From Rickettsiales bacterium (GTDB taxonomy: Bacteria > Pseudomonadota > Alphaproteobacteria > Rickettsiales > JABSSG01), in assembly GCA_020049805.1 (NCBI GenBank), contig JAGVLN010000024.1:1-49575 (forward strand): a DNA stretch of 49,575 nucleotides, written 5' to 3'. The stretch's first letter is position 1, and the number at the start of each line of letters is the position of its first letter. The notes under the pieces are model-generated. The model was not told the DNA's origin. It was given only the letters and a program-made list of their open reading frames with translations, and did not search any database. The position numbers and the translations under genes were made by a program. Shown one piece after another: positions 1 through 9,291 of this stretch.

Positions 1-2
1 AA

Positions 3-884
3 GCAGAGCGAGACAGATTAGCTAGAGAAGAAGCGAGTAGGTTAGAACAGGAAAGATTAGAAAGAGAAGCTGCAGTTAAAAAAGCTGAAGCTGAGAAAGT
101 AGAGCGAGACAGATTAGCTAGAGAAGAAGCAAATAGGTTAGAACAGGAAAGATTAGAAAGAGAGGCTGCAGCTAAAAAGGCTGAAGCTGAAGAACCAGAA
201 CAAGCACAGTTAATTCAAAAAACTACACATGAAGCTGAAATTAATAACTCTGCACAAGTCCAGCCTTTAGTGCTTAGTACTTTACCTAATACCCTATCTG
301 ATGTTCCATCAGACTCGAGCTCTTTTCTTAGGATCATATCCAATGTAGATAATAGCGTAGTGCAAACTTTATATTTACCTAATATATCGATATATACCTC
401 TGCATTGCAATTATTATCATATGATACTCACTTTGTTCGAGGGATGGGTCAAGACCTTTGCCTTACGACTATGAACCAAGAAGTTCCTTACAATACAAGT
501 TTGAAATCTGAACCTAGTTTATTGCTTGAGGCTGGAAAGATAGAAAGCTATAACTTGACTACTGAAGTATCTGGAAGATCGTTAATACCTGTGGGACATT
601 TTTCATGGAATATATTATCTATTTTACTTTTCCGAAGTTTGAGGTTAGATGTAGATTTCTCTACACGTTTACCATTCTTTGAGCCGCGTAATATGGATTG
701 GCAATTGGAAACTTTAGAACCAGTAGATAATTCAAAAGCTTTGGTAATTACGCAGCCCCAAAGTCCTATTTGTTTTGACGATGCATTACCCATGCAGCAG
801 GTGATAATTAATGCTGACGAAGTCAGTACTTGGCAAGTTGAGCCATGTACTTCGACAAATTTAGAATGGAAAAAGGATGTATAG
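3..884 (+). CDS. Partial coiled-coil protein with 32-residue tandem repeats (5' end outside the window)
   Basis: The frame is open from the first bases of the window to the stop at 882-884, so this is the C-terminal part of a longer protein; a GTG at 270 is not a convincing start. The first ~65 visible residues are two copies of a 32-residue Arg/Glu/Ala-rich unit (96-bp period, DNA 6-101 and 102-197) that should form a charged alpha-helical coiled coil. The remaining ~225 residues are not repetitive and contain mixed hydrophobic and polar stretches. I do not recognise a family. A second frame overlaps its 3' end (845-1108), so the true C-terminus may lie in the other frame if there is a frameshift. 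Location and function are unknown; coiled-coil repeat proteins of this kind are common among surface or secreted proteins of intracellular bacteria, but that is inference only. Confidence 0.7.
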   Translation, partial: AERDRLAREEASRLEQERLEREAAVKKAEAEKVERDRLAREEANRLEQERLEREAAAKKAEAEEPEQAQLIQKTTHEAEINNSAQVQPLVLSTLPNTLSDVPSDSSSFLRIISNVDNSVVQTLYLPNISIYTSALQLLSYDTHFVRGMGQDLCLTTMNQEVPYNTSLKSEPSLLLEAGKIESYNLTTEVSGRSLIPVGHFSWNILSILLFRSLRLDVDFSTRLPFFEPRNMDWQLETLEPVDNSKALVITQPQSPICFDDALPMQQVIINADEVSTWQVEPCTSTNLEWKKDV

Positions 885-1108
885 ATAAAGTAAATTTTAT
901 GGAAGCAGTAAGAAGCTACATGGTTGGTATACGAAAACTTAGTGAGCCATGTGCGTATGCTAAGGTTGTGTCTAGTTGTAAAGGCAGAGGTGACTTTGAA
1001 CATGCTATGTGTATAGTAGATAATTTTTCATTGCATTTAGATGAGTGCGCTAAAGAGCTTGTAGGCATATATGTGCAAATTTTTGAGTCTGCAACTGGGC
1101 TAAACTAA
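866..1108 (+). CDS. Small hypothetical protein, or frameshifted tail of the preceding gene
   Basis: This frame overlaps the end of the upstream coding region in a different frame. In-frame ATG codons are at 845, 866 and 899; none has a strong ribosome binding site, and 899 is the most plausible independent start (about 70 residues). The product is Cys-rich for its size (five Cys, in contexts such as EPCAYAKVVSSCKG and DECAKEL) with a helical-looking C-terminus. It has no recognisable domain. It could be a translationally coupled small gene or the real C-terminus of the upstream protein separated by a frameshift. Codon usage resembles its neighbours, which supports it being coded in one form or the other. 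Confidence 0.45.
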   Translation: MEKGCIDKVNFMEAVRSYMVGIRKLSEPCAYAKVVSSCKGRGDFEHAMCIVDNFSLHLDECAKELVGIYVQIFESATGLN

Positions 1109-1250
1109 AAATTTTTCATTAGATTAATAATTATTAATTTAAGATTAGTATTTCTTTGTTTATATCATAATTTTTTGCTTTGATTATTACAAATCTTTTA
1201 CCAGTTAGTTAAATTCAAAAATATAAACTTAGAATTTTTAAATAAATGGT

Positions 1251-1280
1251 TTGACATGGGAATTAAAATTAGTTTACCAT
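1251..1280 (+). promoter_or_regulatory. Putative sigma70-type promoter of the 1365 gene
   Basis: A perfect -35 hexamer TTGACA at 1251-1256 is followed after 18 bp by TACCAT at 1275-1280 (4 of 6 matches to TATAAT). It lies in the 256-bp AT-rich gap 1109-1364, in which I see no gene. The implied leader is about 75 nt. Confidence 0.5.
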
Positions 1281-1364
1281 TAAATTGACCGTTCTTTAAG
1301 GTTATTAAAAAGTTTAAATTTTAATAATAAATTGTTTTTAACTAATTAATTAAAGAGGTAAATT

Positions 1365-2246
1365 ATGGCGAATGAAAATCCAACTGTATCTTCAACTCCA
1401 GCAGTGCAAACTTCCGATCCAAGTGTAAGTGTTCCACCTGCTCCAATAGCAGCTAATCTTACTGCAGAACAATTAGCGCAATTAAGTTCAGCAGTGATAC
1501 CTAATACTACAGTGGTTCACCCATTAAGCCCAGAGGAGCAGGTTGCTCGAGCAAATAAATTAGCAGAAGAAGCGCTTGCCAATATAAATAGAACAAGAAC
1601 CGAAGCTGCTCAGAGAAAATTAGCTGCAGAACAGTTACAACAAGATAATAATGCAACTAAATATAAGTTGTTGGGAGATTTCGAAAAGCAAATATTACAA
1701 TTCAATGAATTCTATACAAAGGCAAAGCAGGAAGAAAATAGAGCATTGAGAGAAGCTGACGAAGCAGAGGTTAATGCTAAACTCCAACAAGAAAAAGCGC
1801 AACATGCTCTAGATTTAAAGGCTTTTTTTGAAGCTAGACAACTTACAGCTCAAGCAGGGAATAAAGCTGCTCAAGACAGAGCTGAAGCTGACGCTGCGTT
1901 GCAGGAGTATAATGCCAAATTGCAAAAGGCTGAATATGATGCAGAAGTTGCCCATAACGCTGCGAAAAGAGCTGACGAGCTTGCAGCTCGATTAGGAGGG
2001 TCAATACCTCTTTTTGTAAAACCTGGTCCTGAGACTCCTTTAGATGGTCAACGTGTAGAAGAAATTAGACAGCAAAATCTAGAAGCTGCACGTCAAGCTA
2101 GTCACACTGCAGATATTGCTGCTGACGTAGAAAGTAGAGGGGAACCAGCTGTAAGAGTTGACGCAGTTCAAGTTGAGGCGGATGGGGCTCAAATTCCACT
2201 TGTTACCCCAGCTGGTGAGGCTCCAGATGTTACTGATGGACAATAA
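1365..2246 (+). CDS. Ala/Glu/Gln-rich coiled-coil protein, function unknown
   Basis: A 293-residue protein with a good ribosome binding site (AGAGG 6 nt before the ATG). Residues 1-55 are Pro/Ser/Thr/Val-rich and probably disordered. Residues ~58-215 are an almost continuous charged, Ala-rich helix (for example AEEALANINRTRTEAAQ) that looks like a long coiled coil. Residues ~215-293 are again Pro/Gly/Val-rich and acidic. There is no signal peptide, membrane helix or enzyme motif. The predominance of Ala, Glu and Gln and the disordered ends recall structural or secreted coiled-coil proteins of endosymbionts. It stands alone, with its own promoter and terminator, and follows another coiled-coil gene. 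I do not recognise a family. Confidence 0.8.
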   Translation: MANENPTVSSTPAVQTSDPSVSVPPAPIAANLTAEQLAQLSSAVIPNTTVVHPLSPEEQVARANKLAEEALANINRTRTEAAQRKLAAEQLQQDNNATKYKLLGDFEKQILQFNEFYTKAKQEENRALREADEAEVNAKLQQEKAQHALDLKAFFEARQLTAQAGNKAAQDRAEADAALQEYNAKLQKAEYDAEVAHNAAKRADELAARLGGSIPLFVKPGPETPLDGQRVEEIRQQNLEAARQASHTADIAADVESRGEPAVRVDAVQVEADGAQIPLVTPAGEAPDVTDGQ

Positions 2247-2259
2247 TTAAGGTTAAAAC

Positions 2260-2289
2260 AAATGAGGAAGGTTTCATCCTTCCTCATTT
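2260..2289. terminator. Bidirectional terminator hairpin
   Basis: A perfect 12-bp inverted repeat (AAATGAGGAAGG at 2260-2271, CCTTCCTCATTT at 2278-2289) has a 6-nt loop between two converging genes. The A-rich and T-rich ends let it work on both strands, ending the coiled-coil gene and the ABC-2 permease gene. Confidence 0.8.
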
Positions 2290-2291
2290 AT

Positions 2292-3062
2292 TTAGCTCTT
2301 AATTTTATATCCTTTTCTTAGCATTAAATACAAAACGCTATAACAGATAATAATTATAAAAATTAAGTAACCAGCTCCTATAAAAGGAGAGCTATCTTTT
2401 ATTCCAAGCATCCCGTATCTAAAACCATCTATCATATAAAAAAACGGATTAAAATTATCAATTTTGATTAAAAGAGGTGGTAAGTTCTTTATTGAATAAA
2501 AAGTGCCAGATAAAAAGGAGAGAGGCGTAACAACATAAGTGGTAATAGCTGCAACTTGATCAAAACTATTAGAAACTATTGATGTTATAATGCCAATTAG
2601 AGAGAGTAAAATAGTAGCTAATAAAGTGAAAAAAATAAGTATAAAATAATCATAAATATAAAGGTCTACAAAGAAAGATAAAGCTATATAAACCATAACA
2701 CCTACCATTATCCCTCTTGTTACTCCTGCACCTATATAAGCAATAATAAACCCATTAATGGGTATGGGTGGGATTATATAATCTATAATAGTGCCCATTA
2801 CTTTACTCATTATTAAGCTGGAAGAAGGGTTAGAAAAAGCATTTTGAGTAATAGACATAATGATTAAGCCAGATGCTACAAATATTATAAAAGGCACGCC
2901 ATTTATGTCATGAATGCGTCCTTCTAAAGACAAAGAAAATATAAAAAGGAAAGTTAAAGCTGAAACTACTGGCGATAATAAAGTTTGGTGATATACTTTT
3001 AAAAAGCGTAACACTTCTTTTTTATATAATGTCCAAGTAGAAAGTAAGGTTACGGAGTTCAT
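2292..3062 (-). CDS. ABC-2 type transporter permease
   Basis: A 256-residue integral membrane protein with about six hydrophobic segments (roughly residues 28-47, 57-77, 105-128, 135-165, 170-190 and 228-248), which is the ABC-2 permease layout (YadH/NodJ-like). The N-terminus LYKKEVLRFLKVYHQTLLSP and the FYSIKNLPP...NPFFYMIDGFRYG region before the last helix are typical of the family. Such permeases pair with a separate ATPase subunit to export lipids, polysaccharides or drugs. No ATPase gene is adjacent, so the partner must be elsewhere; the substrate cannot be deduced. The gene is divergent from gyrA and convergent with the coiled-coil gene. Confidence 0.85.
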   Translation of the reverse strand: MNSVTLLSTWTLYKKEVLRFLKVYHQTLLSPVVSALTFLFIFSLSLEGRIHDINGVPFIIFVASGLIIMSITQNAFSNPSSSLIMSKVMGTIIDYIIPPIPINGFIIAYIGAGVTRGIMVGVMVYIALSFFVDLYIYDYFILIFFTLLATILLSLIGIITSIVSNSFDQVAAITTYVVTPLSFLSGTFYSIKNLPPLLIKIDNFNPFFYMIDGFRYGMLGIKDSSPFIGAGYLIFIIIICYSVLYLMLRKGYKIKS

Positions 3063-3140
3063 AGATTTATTATTATTTAATATATGCTACTAAATATAAA
3101 TACTCTGTGGATTAAGTCAAATATTTGATTGCGATTAATA

Positions 3141-3169
3141 TTAACTTATTGTAATTGTATCTATATAAT
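3141..3169 (+). promoter_or_regulatory. Putative gyrA promoter
   Basis: TTAACT at 3141-3146, a 17-bp spacer and a perfect TATAAT at 3164-3169 lie 31 bp before the gyrA ATG. Spacing and position fit a sigma70 promoter for the gyrA-coaD-recG run. Confidence 0.6.
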
Positions 3170-3199
3170 ATTGTTTAAACCTAATGAAGCTGAGAGAGA

Positions 3200-5965
3200 A
3201 TGTCGAAAGTTTATAATCCTGGTGAATTTACCCCAATTAGTATCGAAGATGAAATGAAAAAATCCTATCTCGATTATGCTATGAGCGTGATCGTAAGTAG
3301 GGCCATACCTGATGTTCGCGATGGATTAAAACCGGTTCATAGACGTATTTTATATGCAATGAATGAATCTGGTTGCGATTATAATAAGCCATATCGTAAA
3401 TCTGCAAGAATAGTTGGTGAGGTTATGGGTAAGTATCACCCACACGGGGATGCTGCTATTTATGATTCTTTGGTGCGTATGGCTCAAGATTTCTCTATGA
3501 GATTACCTTTAATCGATGGTCAAGGTAACTTTGGTTCAATGGACGGTGATAGTGCAGCTGCTATGCGTTATACTGAATCTAGGTTAGCTAAGGTTACACA
3601 TACTCTTCTTGAAGATATAGAACGTGATACCGTAGATTTTAGAGACAATTATGATGGATCTGAGCAAGAGCCTAAAGTTTTACCTGCAAAATTTCCTAAT
3701 TTGTTGGTAAATGGCTCTGGAGGTATTGCTGTTGGTATGGCAACTAATATTCCTCCTCACAATCTAGGTGAAATTATAGATGCTTGTTGCTTATATATTA
3801 AAAATCATGACATTACTTGCCAAGATTTATTAGAAGTAGTTAAAGGGCCAGATTTTCCAACAGCCGGTATCATTCTTGGTACTAGTGGGATTAAATCTGC
3901 AGTTACTACTGGACGTGGTTCAGTTATTATGCGGGGCAGAGCAAATATTGAAGATGTAAGCGATAAGAAACAGGCAATTATTATTACTGAAATTCCGTAT
4001 ATGGTGAATAAAGCCAGAATGGTTGAAAAAATTGCCGAAATGGTACGAGATAAGAAAATTGAAGGTATATCTGACATTAGGGACGAATCAGATAAATCAG
4101 GTGTTAGGGTTGTTGTTGAAATACGTAAAGACGCAGTAGCAGAGGTAGTGCTTAATCAATTATATACTTATACTCCACTCCAAACTTCTTTTGGGGTTAA
4201 CATGTTGGCTTTAAATGATGATAAGCCACAAGTAATGAATGTTTTAGACGTAATTAAAGCATTTATTACTTTTAGAGAAGAAGTTGTTACTAGAAGAACA
4301 GTGTTTCTCTTACAGAAAGCGCGTAATAAAGCTCATATATTAATAGGTTTATATATTGCTGTATCAAATATTGATGAAGTAATTGCTATTATTAAATCTT
4401 CATCTGATCCTGCTGTTGCAAAAGAAAGGTTAATGGCTAAATCTTGGCAAGCAGAGGTAGTGCGTAGTTTAATTGAGTTAGTTGATGATAGAAATAATAT
4501 TCTAACAGACGATGGATTGTGCAAATTTACAGAAGAGCAAACTAAAGCTATTCTTGAAATGCGCTTACAACGTTTAACAGGTATTGAACATAGTAAAATA
4601 TCTGAAGAATTAAAAGAATTAGCTGCTGAAATTACAGAATATCTATCCATTCTTGGTTCTAGAGAAAAATTATTAAGTATTTTAGAACATGAGTTATTAG
4701 AAGTTAAGGCAGAATTTGCTACCCCAAGGCGTACACAAATTGAACTTAATGAGTTTGAACAAGATGTGGAAGACTTAATCAAAAAAGAAGATATGGTAGT
4801 TACCGTAACTCATGGGGGATATATTAAGAGGGTTCCTCTTTCTACTTACCGCGCACAAAGAAGAGGTGGTAAGGGACGTTCAGGCCTTAGTATGCATGAA
4901 GAAGATTTCACAACTGAGTTATTTATAGCCAATACTCATATGCCGATATTATTCTTTTCGAATACGGGTAAAGTTTACAAAATGAAGGTATATAAATTGC
5001 CATTAGCTACTGCTCAGGCTAAAGGTAGGGCGTTGGTAAATATTTTCCCATTAGCTGCTAATGAAAAAATCACCAAGATTATGGCACTTCCAGAAGATGA
5101 AGAATTATGGAATGATATGTTTATAGTGTTTGCTACTGCTAAAGGGAATATTAGACGTAATGATTTAACTGATTTCCATAGTATTCAATCTAATGGTAAG
5201 ATTGCAATTAGAGTAGAAGAGGATGATAAGTTAATAGGGGTGAATATTTGTAAAGAAAAGAGTCATATTCTATTAGCATCGAAAAAAGGGAAGTGTATCA
5301 GATTCCCATTAGAAGCTGTGCGCGTATTTAAAAGCCGTACATCAGATGGGGTTAGAGGTATGAAGCTTACTCAGGATGATGAAGTAATATCTATGTCAAT
5401 TTTACATGGTGCTGAGATAGATATGGCTGTTAGAGAAAAATATTTAAAAATCCCGTTAGAAACAAGGGTAAAGATTGCCTATGCTGATGAAGAAAAGGCA
5501 GAAAAACTATTAAATAATATTACGAATGAATTGCCTAAAGAGGAAATTGCTAAGCTTATTAATGATGAAGAATTTATTTTAACTATTACTGAAAATGGTT
5601 ACGGTAAACGTACTTCAGCTTATGAGTATAGAGTGACCAACCGTGGTGGCCAAGGTATTATGAATATAGTTACTTCAGTGCGAAATGGTAATGTTGTGTC
5701 AAGCTTCCCAGTCACTGACAATGATCAAATCATGCTTATTTCAAAACAAGGCACTTTAATTAGATGCCCAGTAGAAGGTATAAGAGTTACCGGTCGTAAT
5801 ACGCAAGGTGTAACGTTGTTTAGAACTTCAGAAGGGGAAGTGATAGTTTCAGCTGCATTAATTTCAGAGCGTAGTGAAGAAGATATTACGGGAGAAGAAA
5901 ATGACGCTCAAGATATCACAACTTCTAGTGAAAATGATGATCAGAGCAATATACAAAGTGAATAA
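3200..5965 (+). CDS. gyrA: DNA gyrase subunit A
   Basis: GyrA is the breakage-reunion subunit of DNA gyrase, which with GyrB introduces negative supercoils into DNA. The N-terminal winged-helix/tower domain is complete, with the catalytic tyrosine Tyr124 in AAMRYTE (E. coli Tyr122). The C-terminal pinwheel domain begins with the GyrA box QRRGGKG at residues 553-559, which separates gyrase from topoisomerase IV. The protein has 921 residues against about 875 in E. coli; the extra length includes an acidic C-terminal tail. In the quinolone region the motif is GDAAIYD, so the residue equivalent to E. coli Ser83 is Ala85, while Asp89 (Asp87) is kept. coaD follows after 2 bp and recG shortly after, suggesting co-transcription. 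Confidence 0.98.
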   Translation: MSKVYNPGEFTPISIEDEMKKSYLDYAMSVIVSRAIPDVRDGLKPVHRRILYAMNESGCDYNKPYRKSARIVGEVMGKYHPHGDAAIYDSLVRMAQDFSMRLPLIDGQGNFGSMDGDSAAAMRYTESRLAKVTHTLLEDIERDTVDFRDNYDGSEQEPKVLPAKFPNLLVNGSGGIAVGMATNIPPHNLGEIIDACCLYIKNHDITCQDLLEVVKGPDFPTAGIILGTSGIKSAVTTGRGSVIMRGRANIEDVSDKKQAIIITEIPYMVNKARMVEKIAEMVRDKKIEGISDIRDESDKSGVRVVVEIRKDAVAEVVLNQLYTYTPLQTSFGVNMLALNDDKPQVMNVLDVIKAFITFREEVVTRRTVFLLQKARNKAHILIGLYIAVSNIDEVIAIIKSSSDPAVAKERLMAKSWQAEVVRSLIELVDDRNNILTDDGLCKFTEEQTKAILEMRLQRLTGIEHSKISEELKELAAEITEYLSILGSREKLLSILEHELLEVKAEFATPRRTQIELNEFEQDVEDLIKKEDMVVTVTHGGYIKRVPLSTYRAQRRGGKGRSGLSMHEEDFTTELFIANTHMPILFFSNTGKVYKMKVYKLPLATAQAKGRALVNIFPLAANEKITKIMALPEDEELWNDMFIVFATAKGNIRRNDLTDFHSIQSNGKIAIRVEEDDKLIGVNICKEKSHILLASKKGKCIRFPLEAVRVFKSRTSDGVRGMKLTQDDEVISMSILHGAEIDMAVREKYLKIPLETRVKIAYADEEKAEKLLNNITNELPKEEIAKLINDEEFILTITENGYGKRTSAYEYRVTNRGGQGIMNIVTSVRNGNVVSSFPVTDNDQIMLISKQGTLIRCPVEGIRVTGRNTQGVTLFRTSEGEVIVSAALISERSEEDITGEENDAQDITTSSENDDQSNIQSE

Positions 5966-5967
5966 AG

Positions 5968-6483
5968 ATGAAGTCTAAAATAATAGGAGTATATCCAGGA
6001 ACCTTCGATCCGATCACTAATGGACATATTGATGTTATTAAGAAAGCAATAGCGGTAGTTGATGAATTAGTGGTTGCAGTAGCAGAAGATGTACATAAAC
6101 AGCCTGTTTTTTCTGTTACCGAAAGAGTAGAATTTATAGAACATGATATACAATCTATTGTTAAACAATTGCCATTACATAAAAAAATACGAGCTACTTC
6201 TTTCAGAGGATTATTAGTGGATTTTGTCCGTGAGCAAAATTCTAACTTAATTATTCGTGGATTAAGAGCAGTTTCTGATTTTGAATATGAGTTTCAATTA
6301 TCAGCAATGAATTCTAAAGTAGCCCCAGATATTCAAACAATTTTTCTTCCAGCTACAGAAAAAACTCAGTTTATTGCTTCTAGGATAGTTAAAGAATTTG
6401 CTAGATTAAAAGGTGATGTATCAGGTTTTGTATCGCCTTTAGTAGAATCAAAATTAAAAGAGTATTTTAAACACAACTCGTAA
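5968..6483 (+). CDS. coaD: Pantetheine-phosphate adenylyltransferase
   Basis: Phosphopantetheine adenylyltransferase transfers AMP from ATP to 4'-phosphopantetheine, making dephospho-CoA in the fourth step of coenzyme A synthesis. The nucleotidyltransferase motif TNGH is at residues 17-20 in GTFDPITNGHIDVI, the RGLRAVSDFEYE substrate region is present, and the C-terminal FIASRIVKE replaces the usual ISSTLVKE motif. The length of 171 residues is slightly above the usual ~160. The start is 2 bp after the gyrA stop, so translation is probably coupled. Confidence 0.96.
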   Translation: MKSKIIGVYPGTFDPITNGHIDVIKKAIAVVDELVVAVAEDVHKQPVFSVTERVEFIEHDIQSIVKQLPLHKKIRATSFRGLLVDFVREQNSNLIIRGLRAVSDFEYEFQLSAMNSKVAPDIQTIFLPATEKTQFIASRIVKEFARLKGDVSGFVSPLVESKLKEYFKHNS

Positions 6484-6504
6484 GGGTGTATTTAAATGTA
6501 ATTA

Positions 6505-8619
6505 ATGTCCTTAGAAAATTTGCATCAATTGTTTGTATCTAGTTCAAACCTCCCATCAGTGGGAGAAAAAACTTTTGCAGCATTAGAGAGATTAAATTGT
6601 TCAAGAGTTATTGATCTGCTTTTACATTTTCCTTATGAAATAATCAAACGTGAATTTTATCCAGATTTATCTAAATTGTCTTCAAAAAGCCTAGTGGTAG
6701 TAGAGGTGGAAATCCAAAATATTTCTAAGTCTTTTACTCGTAGTCGTAAAAAAATTACTAAAATACTAACCTATGATGGTCGAAACCATCTTTCTTTAGT
6801 TTATTTTAATTTTATCCCACATTACATTATTAATAAATTAGTTATAGGAAATAAATATATAGTATCTGGTAAACTTGAGCAGGCAGGTTTAGGTGAGTAT
6901 CAAATAGCTCATCCTGAAATCTATTTATCAGATCAAACCATTAAAAATATCGAAGTTAAGTATCCTCTTACTTATGCTATAACATCTAAACAGATAAGTA
7001 ATTTAGTTAATCATTCCTTGACTTTAATTCCAAATTTTCCTGAGTGGTTACCTACCGAAATATTAGCTAAACATAAATGGTTAGGTTGGTTAGAATCATT
7101 AAATAAGATCCATTATCCTAATAACAACCAAGATCTTGATCCTAATTCTCCATATAAACAAAGAATTGCATTTGATGAGCTATTAGCTAGCCAATTGACC
7201 CTTAAACTTATAAGAAGAAATAAAGATTACTTTTCTAAAGGGCATTCTATTGCAATTAATCATACTTTGCGTGATAAAGTTTTGAAAAAGCTTGGCTTTA
7301 CCTTAACAGAGGGACAACAGAAAGCTTTAAAAGAGATTGATCAAGATCAAGCTCTTCCTAATCGAATGATGAGATTGTTACAAGGTGATGTTGGTAGTGG
7401 TAAAACGTTGGTAGCACTTTGTGCAATGCTAAATGTGGTAAGCGCCAATAAACAAGCCGCACTAATGGTGCCTACTGATATTTTAGCTAATCAACATTTT
7501 AAATGGATACAACAAGTAGTTGGAGATTTGGGAATAGAAGTAGTTTTATTAACGGGCAATACTAAAAAGGCTCAACGCACTAAATTGCTTGACGATTTAA
7601 AGCAAAATAAAATTAACATCTTGGTTGGAACTCATGCAATTTTCCAAAAAGGAGTAGAATTTCATGATTTACAACTAATTGTAATTGATGAACAGCATCG
7701 TTTTGGGGTAGAACAAAGGCTTTCCTTAATGAATAAAGGTGCTAATAGTGATGTCTTAGTGATGAGTGCTACACCAATTCCTCGGACTTTGGCGTTAACA
7801 GCTTATGGCGATATGGATATATCCATACTACCAGACAAGCCTGAAGGCAGACTCCCTATCCAGACTAGCACTATTTCAATTAGTAGAGTAGCTGAGATTG
7901 CTGAATTAATTAATCGCAAAATAAAAATGGATGAGAAGGTGTTTTGGGTTTGTCCTATGATTGAAATAGTAACTGAAGACGATTCTCCAAATATTGGAAA
8001 TAACAGTGATATTTCAGCTGTAATGGATAGGTATGATTATCTATGTAAGTTTTTTGATCCTAAACTAATAGGGTTAATTCATGGTAAATTATCTAATGCC
8101 GATAAAGATGCGGCTATGGACGATTTTGCTTCAGGAAAAACTAAGATTTTAATAGCAACAACTGTAATTGAAGTCGGTATTAATATTCCTGAAGCCACAT
8201 TATTAATTATTGAGAATGCAGAGAGGTTTGGTTTAGCCCAACTACATCAATTGCGTGGTAGGGTAGGGCGTGGAAGTAAGAAATCTGATTGTATATTATT
8301 ATTTGGTAAAGTGTTAAGTCAAACCGCTAAATCTCGTTTACAAACTATGCGTGCGTCAAATGATGGTTTTTACATTGCTGAACAAGATTTGCAATTACGT
8401 GGAGGAGGGGATATTTTAGGATTAAAACAAAGCGGCATGCCACAATTTAGAACCGCAGATTTAGAATATCATCGTGATTTATTACTAGAAGCTCATCAAT
8501 TAGCAGAACATATTTTAAATCAGGATAGTAAGTTATCGAGTGTGCAATATAACCCATTACGTACATTACTTTCTTTGTTTCAATATGATCAGTATTTAAA
8601 TTTTATTTATGCGGGTTAA
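6505..8619 (+). CDS. recG: ATP-dependent DNA helicase RecG
   Basis: RecG is a superfamily 2 helicase that reverses stalled forks and branch-migrates recombination intermediates. The 704 residues match the family (E. coli 693). The N-terminal wedge/OB domain (about residues 1-260) is followed by the helicase core with Walker A GDVGSGKT at 294-301, the DEQHRFG box (motif II), SATPIPRTL (motif III) and RGRVGRG (motif VI). The C-terminal LRGGGDILGLKQSG segment is characteristic of RecG and Mfd. It lies 21 bp after coaD and its stop is 5 bp from the convergent tRNA-Val gene. Confidence 0.97.
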   Translation: MSLENLHQLFVSSSNLPSVGEKTFAALERLNCSRVIDLLLHFPYEIIKREFYPDLSKLSSKSLVVVEVEIQNISKSFTRSRKKITKILTYDGRNHLSLVYFNFIPHYIINKLVIGNKYIVSGKLEQAGLGEYQIAHPEIYLSDQTIKNIEVKYPLTYAITSKQISNLVNHSLTLIPNFPEWLPTEILAKHKWLGWLESLNKIHYPNNNQDLDPNSPYKQRIAFDELLASQLTLKLIRRNKDYFSKGHSIAINHTLRDKVLKKLGFTLTEGQQKALKEIDQDQALPNRMMRLLQGDVGSGKTLVALCAMLNVVSANKQAALMVPTDILANQHFKWIQQVVGDLGIEVVLLTGNTKKAQRTKLLDDLKQNKINILVGTHAIFQKGVEFHDLQLIVIDEQHRFGVEQRLSLMNKGANSDVLVMSATPIPRTLALTAYGDMDISILPDKPEGRLPIQTSTISISRVAEIAELINRKIKMDEKVFWVCPMIEIVTEDDSPNIGNNSDISAVMDRYDYLCKFFDPKLIGLIHGKLSNADKDAAMDDFASGKTKILIATTVIEVGINIPEATLLIIENAERFGLAQLHQLRGRVGRGSKKSDCILLFGKVLSQTAKSRLQTMRASNDGFYIAEQDLQLRGGGDILGLKQSGMPQFRTADLEYHRDLLLEAHQLAEHILNQDSKLSSVQYNPLRTLLSLFQYDQYLNFIYAG

Positions 8620-8624
8620 ATTTA

Positions 8625-8700
8625 TGGTGGGCGATGACAGATTCGAACTGCCGACAATCTCGGTGTAAACGAGGCGCTCTACCAACTGAGCTAATCGCCC
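8625..8700 (-). tRNA. tRNA-Val (anticodon TAC)
   Basis: The minus strand folds as a full 76-nt tRNA with acceptor stem GGGCGAT/ATCGCCC, a D arm GCTCAGTTGGTAGAGC, anticodon loop TTTACAC (anticodon TAC) and T loop TTCGAAT. The CCA end is encoded. The anticodon stem has one non-pair at its outer position. It is convergent with recG. Confidence 0.95.
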
Positions 8701-8835
8701 TAATAGTTATATTAGACTACGATAGTATATAGGCGATTTATACCAAATAATCCAGTATTTTTTTAAAGAATTTTAATAAGGCTAGAATATTATTAAAGGT
8801 AGCAAATCTACCAGCTTCTAAGTACTATACAACAT

Positions 8836-8871
8836 AATAAAGCAGTTCCCTTAAAGGGTAACTACTTTATT
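8836..8871 (-). terminator. Probable terminator downstream of hup
   Basis: Near-perfect inverted repeat: AATAAAGCAGTTCCC at 8836-8850 pairs with 8856-8871, leaving a 5-nt loop, one C/T difference and one extra base. It lies 22 bp after the hup stop. A/T-rich stem ends stand in for a separate U run. The rest of 8701-8893 contains no gene I can support. Confidence 0.6.
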
Positions 8872-8893
8872 ATGAGTAAAGTTACTAATATTA

Positions 8894-9166
8894 TTAGTTA
8901 ACAGTATCAATGAATTGTTTACCAGCTCTGAATTTTGGACGGTTAGAAGCTGGAATACGAATTTTAGCTCTTGTTCTTGGATTAAAGCCTTCAGATGCTT
9001 TTCTGAGAAGAGCGTAGAAAGTACCAAAACCAACTAAGCGAACTTGTTTTTTAGCTTTTACAGCTTTCATTACTGCTTCGATAAAAGAATCAAGTGCTTT
9101 GTTACAATCAACTTTTGTCAAACCAGAGATTTCTGACATTTTAGTTACGAGTTCATTTTTATTCAT
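8894..9166 (-). CDS. hup: DNA-binding protein HU
   Basis: HU is a small nucleoid protein that bends and compacts DNA as a dimer. I start the gene at MNKNELVTKMSE (ATG at 9166), giving 90 residues, the normal HU length; a longer in-frame extension upstream adds a hydrophobic leader not found in HU proteins, and an ATG four codons upstream (9178) is possible. The signature GFGTFYALLRKASEGFNPRT (residues 46-65) carries the beta-arm, followed by IPASNRPKFRAGKQF. It sits after lon at the end of the tig-clpP-clpX-lon cluster, the same neighbourhood as hupB in many proteobacteria. Confidence 0.93.
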   Translation of the reverse strand: MNKNELVTKMSEISGLTKVDCNKALDSFIEAVMKAVKAKKQVRLVGFGTFYALLRKASEGFNPRTRAKIRIPASNRPKFRAGKQFIDTVN

Positions 9167-9200
9167 TTGATAGACCATAATTAAAGTTATTAATTTTAAA

Positions 9201-9214
9201 ATATGCGAGCATAT
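9201..9214. promoter_or_regulatory. Short palindrome in the hup leader (operator-like)
   Basis: ATATGC-GA-GCATAT is a perfect 6+2+6 inverted repeat 35 bp upstream of the hup ATG, next to an AT-rich stretch with -10-like hexamers. It could be a protein-binding site or a small leader hairpin. Support is position and symmetry only. Confidence 0.25.
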
Positions 9215-9291
9215 TTTATATCCAAATAAAACGAAACTTATTCCTATAAACAAGCTTCTACCAACTATCTTTCCTTAAATGGGGGATGATG

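Noticed and set aside
548-1003. A 151-residue open frame on the minus strand
   Set aside because: It is opposite two plus-strand frames, has no ribosome binding site and no recognisable domain.
9167-9253. An N-terminal hydrophobic extension of HU
   Set aside because: The family starts at MNKNEL and has about 90 residues; the extension is translated promoter/leader sequence.
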